Part shown: positions 1-5,947 of the stretch, piece by piece
Layout: every line of letters starts with the position of its first letter
Numbering within the stretch: the stretch's first letter is position 1
Source of the DNA: Euryarchaeota archaeon TMED117
GTDB lineage: Archaea > Thermoplasmatota > Poseidoniia > Poseidoniales > Poseidoniaceae
DNA: 8,228 nucleotides
Assembly (NCBI GenBank): GCA_002171315.2
Contig: NHFS02000061.1
Coordinates: forward strand, 4,906-13,133
Direction: 5' to 3'
The notes under the pieces: model-generated
What the model was told of the DNA's origin: nothing
What the model saw: the letters and a program-made list of their open reading frames with translations, nothing else
Databases searched by the model: none
Position numbers and translations under genes: made by a program

Positions 1-587
1 CCATGAAGTTCTTCACAAGCAGCATACCCTTCGACCACAGCGTCAATAGCATCCTTTCTATGTGGGTGAGATGCGCCCAGAATTTCAAACAGAACATGGA
101 GGTCTATGCCAAACAATTCTGTTTCGTATTCAATTCGAGCAAGACCAAAGTCGATGAGTACTGCTTCATTTAGAGGAGTAATGATGATGTTATTTGTCGA
201 TAAGTCTCCATGGACAACGGCGAGTCTGTGAAGCATACGGATGCTTTGACCGGTGTTTTTCAAAATGTCCATGACAGCATCATCTGAAATCGAGTCATCA
301 TTGAGGATTTCAATCAAAGGTTTACCTTCGATGTGACTCATAACCAATTGTTGATCAAACATATCACAATCAAGCAGCAGTGGGACATTTAGTCCATTTC
401 GATACAAGCGAACGAGTAACCTTGCCTCAGCAATCATTCGCCTTCGTCCTAGTCGATCATCAAGGTCAGGATGTCTCCATGAGCGATTTCTTCGTTGTTT
501 ACGAATTGCCGATTGGCCCATCCATGAACCTCGCCACACTTCTGCCTCTGCTCCGAGGTGAAGTCGCTGTTCGTCAATAAAGACCAT
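1..587 (-). CDS. bud32: Kae1-associated kinase Bud32 (partial, C-terminus missing)
   Basis: This is the atypical protein kinase/ATPase of the KEOPS complex, which helps Kae1 make the t6A modification of ANN-decoding tRNAs in the cytoplasm. Reading the minus strand from the ATG at 587 gives 195 codons up to the window edge. Visible motifs are a short Gly-rich stretch LGAEAEVWRG (11-20), a Lys at 30 in the ATP-binding position, the family hallmark WRHPDLDDRLGRRR (37-50) followed by Glu54, the catalytic loop VHGDLSTNN (125-133; Asp128, Asn133), and IDFGLA (145-150; Asp146). The last ~15-30 residues, usually a basic tail, lie outside the window. An in-frame TAA at 611-609 and a GGTGG at 596-592 support the ATG at 587. 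Kae1 is therefore not fused at the N-terminus, unlike the Kae1-Bud32 fusions of many euryarchaea. Divergent from nadA. Identification is very sure. Confidence 0.95.
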   Translation of the reverse strand, partial: MVFIDEQRLHLGAEAEVWRGSWMGQSAIRKQRRNRSWRHPDLDDRLGRRRMIAEARLLVRLYRNGLNVPLLLDCDMFDQQLVMSHIEGKPLIEILNDDSISDDAVMDILKNTGQSIRMLHRLAVVHGDLSTNNIIITPLNEAVLIDFGLARIEYETELFGIDLHVLFEILGASHPHRKDAIDAVVEGYAACEELH

Positions 588-672
588 TATTCCACCCGAA
601 AACGCTCGTTATGATAAGGTCAGCGTTTGCATAGGGTTCAAATCATTCAGCGGAGTGGCAAGGGTGAACACC
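588..672. promoter_or_regulatory. Divergent promoter region between bud32 and nadA
   Basis: The only spacer available for promoters of both divergent genes. It holds the near-symmetrical AT-rich element TTATGATAA at 609-617, which reads TTATCATAA on the other strand. It lies about 56-64 bases before the nadA ATG and 22-30 bases before the bud32 ATG. It resembles an archaeal TATA box that could serve either direction. The match is weak and no BRE is obvious, so this is inference. Confidence 0.3.
663..667 (+). promoter_or_regulatory. Ribosome binding site for nadA
   Basis: GGTGA is complementary to the conserved 3' end of 16S rRNA and sits five bases before the ATG at 673. It decides for that start over the in-frame GTG codons at 655 and 664, which have no comparably placed motif. 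Confidence 0.55.
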
Positions 673-1827
673 ATGTCGATTTCTTTGGCTATGTGCGCAG
701 TTGACTTCTCTTCAACGTCGATGTCTCCTGAAGATCAAGCAATTGCTGAAAGTATTGCTGAATTAAAGAAAGAGTTGGGTGATGACTTGCTGATACTAGG
801 CCATCATTACCAACGCGATAGCATTGTAATGCATGCAGATTTCTTAGGAGATTCGTTCATGCTTAGCCAAAAAGCTGCTGCTTCTGATGCGAAGTACATC
901 GTTTTCTGTGGTGTCCATTTCATGGCCGAGTCAGCGGATATTTTGACTTCATCCGACCAAGTCGTCATGCTTCCAAATATTCGAGCTGGTTGTTCAATGG
1001 CCGACATGGCTACACTTGTTGATGTCGAACAAGCATGGAATGAGATGCTCTCATCTACAGACCTAAAAGATCCAATTCATCGTAATGATCCAGCAGCAAT
1101 TGCAGAAGAAGGCGAGTCATACCTCGTTCCTGTCACCTACATGAACAGCAGTGCGGATTTGAAGGACTTTGTAGGACGACATGGAGGTGTCGTCTGCACT
1201 TCATCAAATGCTAATGGCGTTCTGGATTGGGCATTTGAACGCGCAGGGCCCAATGGAGCAGTCCTCTTTTTCCCAGACCAGCATCTTGGAAGAAACACAG
1301 GTCTAGCCATGGGAATCGAAGAATCTCAAATGCCTACGTGGACTCCAGGAATTGGTGCGAGTTCCGATCTCTCAACTGCTCGAATTATTCTCTGGCATGG
1401 TTTCTGTTCAGTCCATAAGCGATTCAAACCTTCTCAAATTGCAGACTTCCGTCAACGTCATCCCGATGGAGTTGTTGTCGTTCATCCTGAATGTCCCAAA
1501 GAAACCGTCGAAGTTTCTGATGCAAATGGTTCGACTCAATACATTCTGAACTATGTTGCAGGTCTTGAAGAAGGAGCGAAGGTTGCCATTGGGACTGAAA
1601 TCAACATGGTTGCTCGACTCGCTGATCAACACCCTGACAAGCACATCGAGTGCCTTGATCCAGAGATTTGTCCATGCTCAACGATGTACATGATTCATCC
1701 AGCTTATCTTATGGATTTACTTGAGCGATTAGTTGACGGTGAAATTCACAATCAAATTACCGTTTCCAAGGAGGTTCAGGAAGGGTCCCTTCTTGCCCTC
1801 GAGCGAATGTTAAACATCCTTGCTTGA
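673..1827 (+). CDS. nadA: Quinolinate synthase NadA
   Basis: NadA condenses iminoaspartate with dihydroxyacetone phosphate to form quinolinate, the NAD precursor, using an oxygen-sensitive 4Fe-4S cluster. Family blocks in order (numbered from the 673 ATG, 384 aa): GHHYQ (43-47), GDS (59-61), FCGVHFMAE (78-86), AGCSMAD (105-111), YMNSSADLK (156-164), CTSSNA (175-180), FFPDQHLGRNTG (199-210), WHGFCSVHKRF (241-251), HPEC (271-274), GST (286-288), GTEIN (307-311), CSTM (335-338). The three expected cluster cysteines are present: Cys107, Cys274 and Cys335. The protein is longer than the ~300-residue bacterial and archaeal models, partly through roughly 20 extra residues between Cys107 and the YMNSSA block. 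It belongs to the longer NadA subtype. No nadB, nadC or aspartate dehydrogenase gene is in the window. The start is chosen on the GGTGA at 663-667; a GTG at 655 would add six residues. Its stop abuts that of the next gene on the opposite strand. Confidence 0.95.
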   Translation: MSISLAMCAVDFSSTSMSPEDQAIAESIAELKKELGDDLLILGHHYQRDSIVMHADFLGDSFMLSQKAAASDAKYIVFCGVHFMAESADILTSSDQVVMLPNIRAGCSMADMATLVDVEQAWNEMLSSTDLKDPIHRNDPAAIAEEGESYLVPVTYMNSSADLKDFVGRHGGVVCTSSNANGVLDWAFERAGPNGAVLFFPDQHLGRNTGLAMGIEESQMPTWTPGIGASSDLSTARIILWHGFCSVHKRFKPSQIADFRQRHPDGVVVVHPECPKETVEVSDANGSTQYILNYVAGLEEGAKVAIGTEINMVARLADQHPDKHIECLDPEICPCSTMYMIHPAYLMDLLERLVDGEIHNQITVSKEVQEGSLLALERMLNILA

Positions 1828-2247
1828 TTATTCAGCAAGTCTACGTAGTTCCTCAACGCTTCGAATCTCAGCAAGATATATTTGTTCGATAGCATCGTAC
1901 AAATCAGCATCGCCTTCTTCTTCGATCATTGCAATGAGTTCCCCGTATACTTCAGCAGCTTTGGTTTCTGTAATCAAAGACTCAGCAAGCATTTCCAAGT
2001 AAGACGTTGTATGACGAATCGGTGTTTGATTACGCTCGGTGACTGCAATGCCTCCAAGTTTCAAAATAGCAGAGCGGACGATGTTTGAATGCACCATCGA
2101 TTCATTTGCTTCCGCAGAGAAATGAGGTTCGAGTTGGAGTCTGTGAATGCCGCGAATGTATGCTGCATAATGAGCATACATGTTGATGGCTCGCAATTCC
2201 CAGCCGAGGGCTAGGTTCAGTTTCTCAATCAGTGCTTGGGCAGACAT
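1828..2247 (-). CDS. Small ferritin-like four-helix protein
   Basis: A 139-residue, mostly helical protein of bacterioferritin/Dps-like character, probably an iron-binding or redox protein of the cytoplasm. From the ATG at 2247, helix A carries Glu17 in LGWELRAINMYAHY, matching the first ligand (near residue 18) of bacterioferritin. Helix B has EANESMVHSNIVRSAILKLGG-like sequence with His53. Helix C has TETKAAEVY with Glu94, and helix D has AEIRSVEEL with Glu127. Spacing fits a di-iron ferritin fold. However, the Glu expected three residues before His53 appears to be Ser50 (with Glu49 beside it), and the His expected three after Glu127 is Ser130, so the canonical di-iron site looks incomplete. 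A GTG at 2262 would add five residues; neither start has a strong Shine-Dalgarno motif, and the ATG gives the better family length. It lies just downstream of crcB on the same strand, probably in one transcript. The ferritin-like fold is fairly sure; the biochemical role is not. Confidence 0.8.
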   Translation of the reverse strand: MSAQALIEKLNLALGWELRAINMYAHYAAYIRGIHRLQLEPHFSAEANESMVHSNIVRSAILKLGGIAVTERNQTPIRHTTSYLEMLAESLITETKAAEVYGELIAMIEEEGDADLYDAIEQIYLAEIRSVEELRRLAE

Positions 2248-2280
2248 ATGCCACGTGCTCACACTTCTTCTTCTTAAAGG

Positions 2281-2682
2281 TCAGGATGAGGCTGTGATTA
2301 TTGTGCTAAGTCGCCATCCAATCAAAGCCATTAACGGGCAAAGAACCATTGTTAATCCTACATAGGTGAAGGCTAAACCGCTTTGCTGTTCCTCGAACAT
2401 ACGGATTGTTTCTACTGAAAAAGTGGACATTGTTGTCAAACCTCCAAGCAACCCTGTTCCAAGGAGAAGCACTACGTTTTGAGAGACAACATGTTCTGCT
2501 AAAGCAACTGCTAATGCACCAAGGAACAGTGAACCAACAAGGTTGACAACAAAAGTTGCCCAAGGAAAACCATCCGTTGCAAGCCATTCTGAGGTCAAGT
2601 AACGCATTACTGCTCCAATTCCTCCCCCAAGGGCGACCAATCCAATCTGTTGCAGCACAAACGAACCTATTGCCTGGTGCAC
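2281..2682 (-). CDS. crcB: CrcB/FluC-type fluoride channel
   Basis: Small membrane protein (133 aa) of the CrcB/Fluc family, dual-topology dimeric channels that expel toxic fluoride from the cytoplasm. Four hydrophobic segments are visible at about 12-30, 40-62, 70-90 and 103-127. Family motifs are GGGIGAVMRY (19-28), the helix-2 FVVNLVGSLFLG block (44-55) with pore Asn47, and GLLGGLTTMSTFS (77-89). The Phe box normally reads TTFSTFS; here the first Phe is Met85 while Phe88 is kept. The start is a GTG at 2682; a second in-frame GTG at 2658 would remove eight residues. No Shine-Dalgarno motif is clear. Divergent from rdgB across 60 bases, with no recognisable fluoride riboswitch. Followed by the ferritin-like gene after a short gap. 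There is only one crcB copy here, which fits a homodimer, but a second copy could lie elsewhere. Confidence 0.92.
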   Translation of the reverse strand: MHQAIGSFVLQQIGLVALGGGIGAVMRYLTSEWLATDGFPWATFVVNLVGSLFLGALAVALAEHVVSQNVVLLLGTGLLGGLTTMSTFSVETIRMFEEQQSGLAFTYVGLTMVLCPLMALIGWRLSTIITASS

Positions 2683-2742
2683 TTCAACATCGTGTCTGTT
2701 TCAAACCGAAAAGCCATGAATTGTGGACGATGTGGCAAGGCC

Positions 2743-3363
2743 ATGCGCAAGGTATGGTTCATGACTGGAAACCCCGGTAAGGTGCGAGAAGCAAAGCATG
2801 CATTACGGCCACTTGGCTTTGATGTGGTACAATTACAGGTTGAAGGCGTGGAGATAAGTGAGCCACAAGCAGATGATCTGGAAGACGTAGCTCGATCAAA
2901 AATCAAACAAGCAATTCCATATCTTCCGTCCTCAGATGATGCTTTACTCGTTGAAGACGCAGGATTATTTGTTGATTCATTGCATGGATTTCCTGGAGTC
3001 TATTCGGCCTATGCTCTGAAAACAATCGGCTTCGATGGATTGCTTAATCTTCTCAAGGATTCAACTCAGCGAACCGGAGCGTTCCATGCTGTTGCAGCTC
3101 TTTGGTTGGACGGAGAGATACATGTTTCCCGAGGAATATGTAGGGGAGAGATTGCATTGCAAGCAAGTGGCAAGGATGGTTTTGGATTCGATCCAATTTT
3201 CATTCCACATCCAATCCAATTCAATGGCAGTGAGCATTCTACAGGCGGCAAAACATTTGCAGATGTTGACCTGACGGAAAAGGAAAAGTTTAGTCATAGA
3301 AGAAAAGCATTGGATGGTTTGATTCAAATTTTGAATGAATCAAAGCCGGCATCATCGTCTTAA
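2743..3363 (+). CDS. rdgB: Non-canonical purine NTP pyrophosphatase (RdgB/HAM1 family)
   Basis: Hydrolyses ITP, dITP and XTP to monophosphates plus pyrophosphate, keeping deaminated purines out of DNA and RNA. Numbered from the ATG at 2743 (206 aa): substrate loop MTGNPGKVREA (7-17), a Q-A-D-D-L-E block (42-47), the catalytic LVEDAGLFVDSLHGFPG core (69-85) with Glu71/Asp72, RGEI (134-137), GKDGFGFDPIFIP (143-155), KTFADVDLTEKEKFSHRRKAL (170-190) with the SHR motif at 184-186. All hallmark blocks are intact and the length fits the family. The start at 2743 puts the TGN motif at the usual distance from the N-terminus. An in-frame ATG at 2716 would add nine residues including a CxxC pair, so the start is not fully settled. 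A short Ser-rich tail ends the protein. First gene of a plus-strand run with the two following genes, 29 bases before the next start. Confidence 0.93.
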   Translation: MRKVWFMTGNPGKVREAKHALRPLGFDVVQLQVEGVEISEPQADDLEDVARSKIKQAIPYLPSSDDALLVEDAGLFVDSLHGFPGVYSAYALKTIGFDGLLNLLKDSTQRTGAFHAVAALWLDGEIHVSRGICRGEIALQASGKDGFGFDPIFIPHPIQFNGSEHSTGGKTFADVDLTEKEKFSHRRKALDGLIQILNESKPASSS

Positions 3364-3392
3364 GCACGAAGCGACTGGAGTGTTTGATAGGC

Positions 3393-4286
3393 ATGGGATT
3401 CCTACGCAATACAATCGCATTTGCGTTTGTTGCAGTATTGGTTTTCTATCTTGCAATGGCGGGAGAGTTGGCCGAACAAGAACAATATGCGGCAATAGGA
3501 GTCCTACTCGTTCTTGGTTTCACATTCATTTTTTCAGGACAACCAAAGTTCGTCATGCCTGAAGTCAATCAGGTAGAATCAAAGCAACCTTCTGCTGAAA
3601 CAGAACCCGAAGTATCAGAGCCTCAATCAGAAGAATCTGAATCAACTGTTGAGGTGCCTCTTCCTGAGAAGATGACACTAAAAGAACGCAAAGCTGCGAA
3701 GATACGTGCTGCGCAAGAAGCTCAACGTGCTGCAATGGCTCCTACAAGTGAGAAGATCGAAGTTGAACTTCCAGTCGTTACAGTCGAGGCAGTTCACGTT
3801 GCTGATGAGTACGTCGTTGAAGTGAGTCCAGAATCTGTTGAAGAAGCAGATATCCAAGCAACTGTTGCAGAAAGAGCATCACGACACGGAGAAATTCGGC
3901 AACGAATCGAAGCTCGTCGCCGTTCTCAAATGGCTGATATTCGTGCATCGAGTGCACGTATGTGGGAGGAACATGCAGTCAGAGAAGACCTTGTCGAGAT
4001 TCTTCAGAAAGAAGGACACGGATTGGCAGTTCTTGATGAACCCGCACAACCAGAGGCGGGTCATATCTACGGTGCAACATTCATCCGTATCGATGATCAA
4101 CGAGTTCTCAAATATCGCTCTCCCCTTGATTCCGGCTTCGAAGCGGTCATTTCGAACGAGAAGGTACTGGAGAAAGATCCACTTGAACTTCCTCCATTGA
4201 TAGGGCCAGATGGCAATCCTCTACCACTTCCACTTCCTGGCCCTTCAGGTGCCCTTGCAGCATTGAAAGAAGAAATGGATGAGTGA
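3393..4286 (+). CDS. Unrecognised two-helix membrane protein with long charged tail
   Basis: I do not recognise this family. From the ATG at 3393 it is 297 aa. Two hydrophobic segments lie at the N-terminus (about 7-23 and 32-48), joined by a short acidic loop, forming a hairpin. Next come an acidic, Pro/Ser/Glu-rich linker (58-93), a basic helical stretch beginning at KERKAAKIRAAQEAQRAA (97-114), a Val/Glu-rich segment (120-150), and a second long charged helix rich in Arg and Glu (about 157-208) that could form a coiled coil. A possible small beta-rich domain follows at GHIYGATFIRIDDQRVLKYR (223-242), then a Pro-rich tail with PLIGPDGNPLPLPLPGP (268-284). No catalytic motif or cysteine pair is visible. 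A GGAG at 3377-3380 precedes the ATG by 12 bases; a TTG at 3384 is an alternative start. It overlaps, or nearly touches, the following protease gene, which suggests a linked role. Membrane anchoring of a cytoplasmic tail is inferred. Confidence 0.75.
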   Translation: MGFLRNTIAFAFVAVLVFYLAMAGELAEQEQYAAIGVLLVLGFTFIFSGQPKFVMPEVNQVESKQPSAETEPEVSEPQSEESESTVEVPLPEKMTLKERKAAKIRAAQEAQRAAMAPTSEKIEVELPVVTVEAVHVADEYVVEVSPESVEEADIQATVAERASRHGEIRQRIEARRRSQMADIRASSARMWEEHAVREDLVEILQKEGHGLAVLDEPAQPEAGHIYGATFIRIDDQRVLKYRSPLDSGFEAVISNEKVLEKDPLELPPLIGPDGNPLPLPLPGPSGALAALKEEMDE

Positions 4287-4291
4287 AGGAG
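4285..4291 (+). promoter_or_regulatory. Ribosome binding site for the CPBP protease gene
   Basis: GAAGGAG overlaps the stop of the preceding gene and lies eight bases before the ATG at 4300. It favours that start over the in-frame ATG at 4279, which would overlap the upstream gene by eight bases. It places translation of the protease right behind the upstream gene. Confidence 0.65.
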
Positions 4292-4299
4292 TTTGCCTC

Positions 4300-5010
4300 A
4301 TGCATGCTCAATTGAATGATTCCAACTCTCAAAAGAATCTTGCTTTACTTGGATTAATTCTTGTTGGTATAGCGCCAACAATTTCAGTTGTAACAGGATT
4401 CGCTCTGAAAGCAGGGGTATTGGCAATCGTTGTGTTTGTATTCACCAAAGTATGGATGTTCGGCTTACCTGCATTTTGGCATTTACGGATTGAGAAAAAC
4501 ACGCTTTCACGTTCACCAGCATTGAAAGGTGGGTGGCTTGTTTCCACAGGCTTAGGAGTTGCAATGGCAGTTGTAATCGTGATTGCATATTTCCTCTTAG
4601 GAGACTCCCTGCTCAGTGAAGATGATCTTAAAGAAATCCTTGATCCATTTGGTTTGACTACGCCTTGGAAACTTATGCTTGCAATCATGTTTTGGGTTTT
4701 CATTAATTCAGTATTGGAAGAGTATGTTTTCAGATGGTTTATTACATCGAAAATAGAACAACTTGTCTCTGGAAAATGGTTACCAATTCTTCTTTCAGCA
4801 GGTGTTTTCACACTTCATCATACCATCGCACTTTCCTTCTTCATCGATCCATTAGGGAATTTCTTAGCATCACTTGGGGTGTTTATTGGAGGCGTCATTT
4901 TCTCTTGGATTTACATTGAATATCGAAGCGTATGGGTCGCATGGGTTGCACATGCAATCGCTGATGTAGCTGTGTTTGCAATTGGCTGGCAAATGATTGT
5001 AGGATTCTAA
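4300..5010 (+). CDS. CPBP (Abi/Rce1-like) family intramembrane metalloprotease
   Basis: Multi-pass membrane protein (236 aa) with the CPBP glutamic-type intramembrane protease signature, related to Rce1 CAAX proteases and Abi proteins. Motif 1 is LEEYVFRWF (139-147; Glu140, Glu141, Arg145), motif 2 is FTLHH (170-174; His174), and the late helix carries WVAHAIADV (215-223; His218, Asp222), so the proposed catalytic and metal-site residues are all present. About seven hydrophobic segments are seen: 14-34, 37-55, 80-100, 123-138, 160-178, 186-206 and 212-232. The start at 4300 is preferred because of the GAAGGAG motif at 4285-4291. Substrates are unknown for most archaeal members. Roles suggested for the family include prenyl-protein processing and bacteriocin-related functions, and nothing here selects among them. 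The immediate upstream membrane protein is a possible partner or substrate (inference). The stop codon abuts that of the opposite-strand enoyl-CoA hydratase. Confidence 0.9.
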   Translation: MHAQLNDSNSQKNLALLGLILVGIAPTISVVTGFALKAGVLAIVVFVFTKVWMFGLPAFWHLRIEKNTLSRSPALKGGWLVSTGLGVAMAVVIVIAYFLLGDSLLSEDDLKEILDPFGLTTPWKLMLAIMFWVFINSVLEEYVFRWFITSKIEQLVSGKWLPILLSAGVFTLHHTIALSFFIDPLGNFLASLGVFIGGVIFSWIYIEYRSVWVAWVAHAIADVAVFAIGWQMIVGF

Positions 5011-5853
5011 TCAACGATGTTTCCATTCAGCAGATTCTCGGTTTAGGAAAGCCTTCACGCCAATTTCCTTATCTTCTGTATCGAATAGATTTGCAAATGC
5101 TTTTGCTTCTGTAGCAACACCTTGTGTCAATCCTTCATCCAAGGCAGAACGTAGGGTTTGCTTCGCAACTCGTAGTGTGCTGCTGGATTTTGTGGCGATA
5201 AGTGAAGCCATTTCCATCACTCGCTGATTGAGATCTTGTGGCTCCGTAACATGATTTACCAAACCGATTCGCTGTGCTTCCTCAGCCCCGATCATCTCTC
5301 CAGTCATGACCAGTTCCAATGCCTTACCATAACCGAGTAATGAGACGAGACGCTGGGTGCCTCCATAGCCAGGAATAAGTCCAAGATTGATTTCTGGAGT
5401 TCCAAACTTTGAGCGAGTACTTGCGATACGAATATCGCAAGAGCATGCAACTTCCAGCCCTCCTCCAAGAGCAAATCCATCGACCATTGCGATGGTTGGC
5501 TTACTCATATTCCACAACGCTTCAATGGCATTATCAGTGAACATAACGGTGATTTCTTCACTTCCTCTTCCAAGGAATTCAGTGATGTCAGCACCTGCAA
5601 CGAATGCGTTCGGCTTGGCTCTCTTTCCTTCAGGAGGAGGGAGTGGTTGTGCTCCAGTTACGACAACACAGCGCACAAGGTCGGTGTGTTCTACCCAAGC
5701 AACCATGTCCTTGATCGAACGTGTAACATCAGAATTCAGAGCGTTCAATTTGTTTGGCCTATTGATGGTGACTACAGCAACAACTGTTCCATCATCACAT
5801 GATTCAACTGGCACGGTTTCTATCGAAAGAACATCGGATTGGGGAGGCGTCAT
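5011..5853 (-). CDS. Enoyl-CoA hydratase (crotonase family)
   Basis: A 280-aa crotonase-fold enzyme that probably hydrates trans-2-enoyl-CoA to 3-hydroxyacyl-CoA in fatty-acid or amino-acid acyl-CoA breakdown. The NRPNKLNALN block (31-40) is typical of the N-terminus. The oxyanion hole is formed by FVAGADI (84-90) and GFALGGGLEVACSCD (126-140). Both catalytic glutamates of true hydratases are present: Glu134, and Glu154 in GTPEINLGLIPGYGGTQRL (151-169), spaced by 20 as in the well-studied mitochondrial enzyme (144/164). This argues against an isomerase or a non-hydratase crotonase. Before the oxyanion loop, AQPLPPPEGKRAKPN (68-82) looks like an insertion of about ten residues, rich in Pro and Lys, in a loop that is usually short. 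The ATG at 5853 gives the usual family length, though no clear Shine-Dalgarno motif precedes it. Divergent from the ABC transporter genes. Exact chain-length or pathway specificity cannot be read from sequence. Confidence 0.93.
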   Translation of the reverse strand: MTPPQSDVLSIETVPVESCDDGTVVAVVTINRPNKLNALNSDVTRSIKDMVAWVEHTDLVRCVVVTGAQPLPPPEGKRAKPNAFVAGADITEFLGRGSEEITVMFTDNAIEALWNMSKPTIAMVDGFALGGGLEVACSCDIRIASTRSKFGTPEINLGLIPGYGGTQRLVSLLGYGKALELVMTGEMIGAEEAQRIGLVNHVTEPQDLNQRVMEMASLIATKSSSTLRVAKQTLRSALDEGLTQGVATEAKAFANLFDTEDKEIGVKAFLNRESAEWKHR

Positions 5854-5947
5854 GATGGTTGGATTGCATGGAGGTTCAAGAGTTCACCGATGCTTCTCTT
5901 ACCTGCTACAAGCAAGCAATCAAAACCATCAGTTGATTCCAAGGAGC

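Noticed and set aside
380..580. 66-codon plus-strand open frame near the left edge
   Set aside because: It is the antisense shadow of bud32, whose kinase motifs are unmistakable on the minus strand.
2698..2706. Near-palindrome GTTTCAAAC in the crcB/rdgB spacer as an operator
   Set aside because: Too short and imperfect, and not repeated elsewhere in the window; expected by chance.
2683..2742. Fluoride riboswitch ahead of crcB
   Set aside because: The 60-base divergent spacer is short and lacks the conserved blocks of the fluoride aptamer that I know; no convincing pseudoknot fold is seen.
3838..4200. 120-codon plus-strand frame inside the unknown membrane protein gene
   Set aside because: It is in another frame of a gene that has a coherent membrane hairpin and charged-helix pattern; the alternative protein shows no recognisable features.
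4329..4811. 160-codon open frame on the minus strand
   Set aside because: It lies wholly antisense to the CPBP protease gene, whose motifs are clear; the composition is that of a reversed membrane-protein gene and no motif is seen.
5387..5947. Long N-terminal extension of the ABC ATPase frame (447 residues in all)
   Set aside because: The first 187 codons run antisense over the enoyl-CoA hydratase gene and show no ABC-family sequence; family homology begins just after the ATG at 5948.
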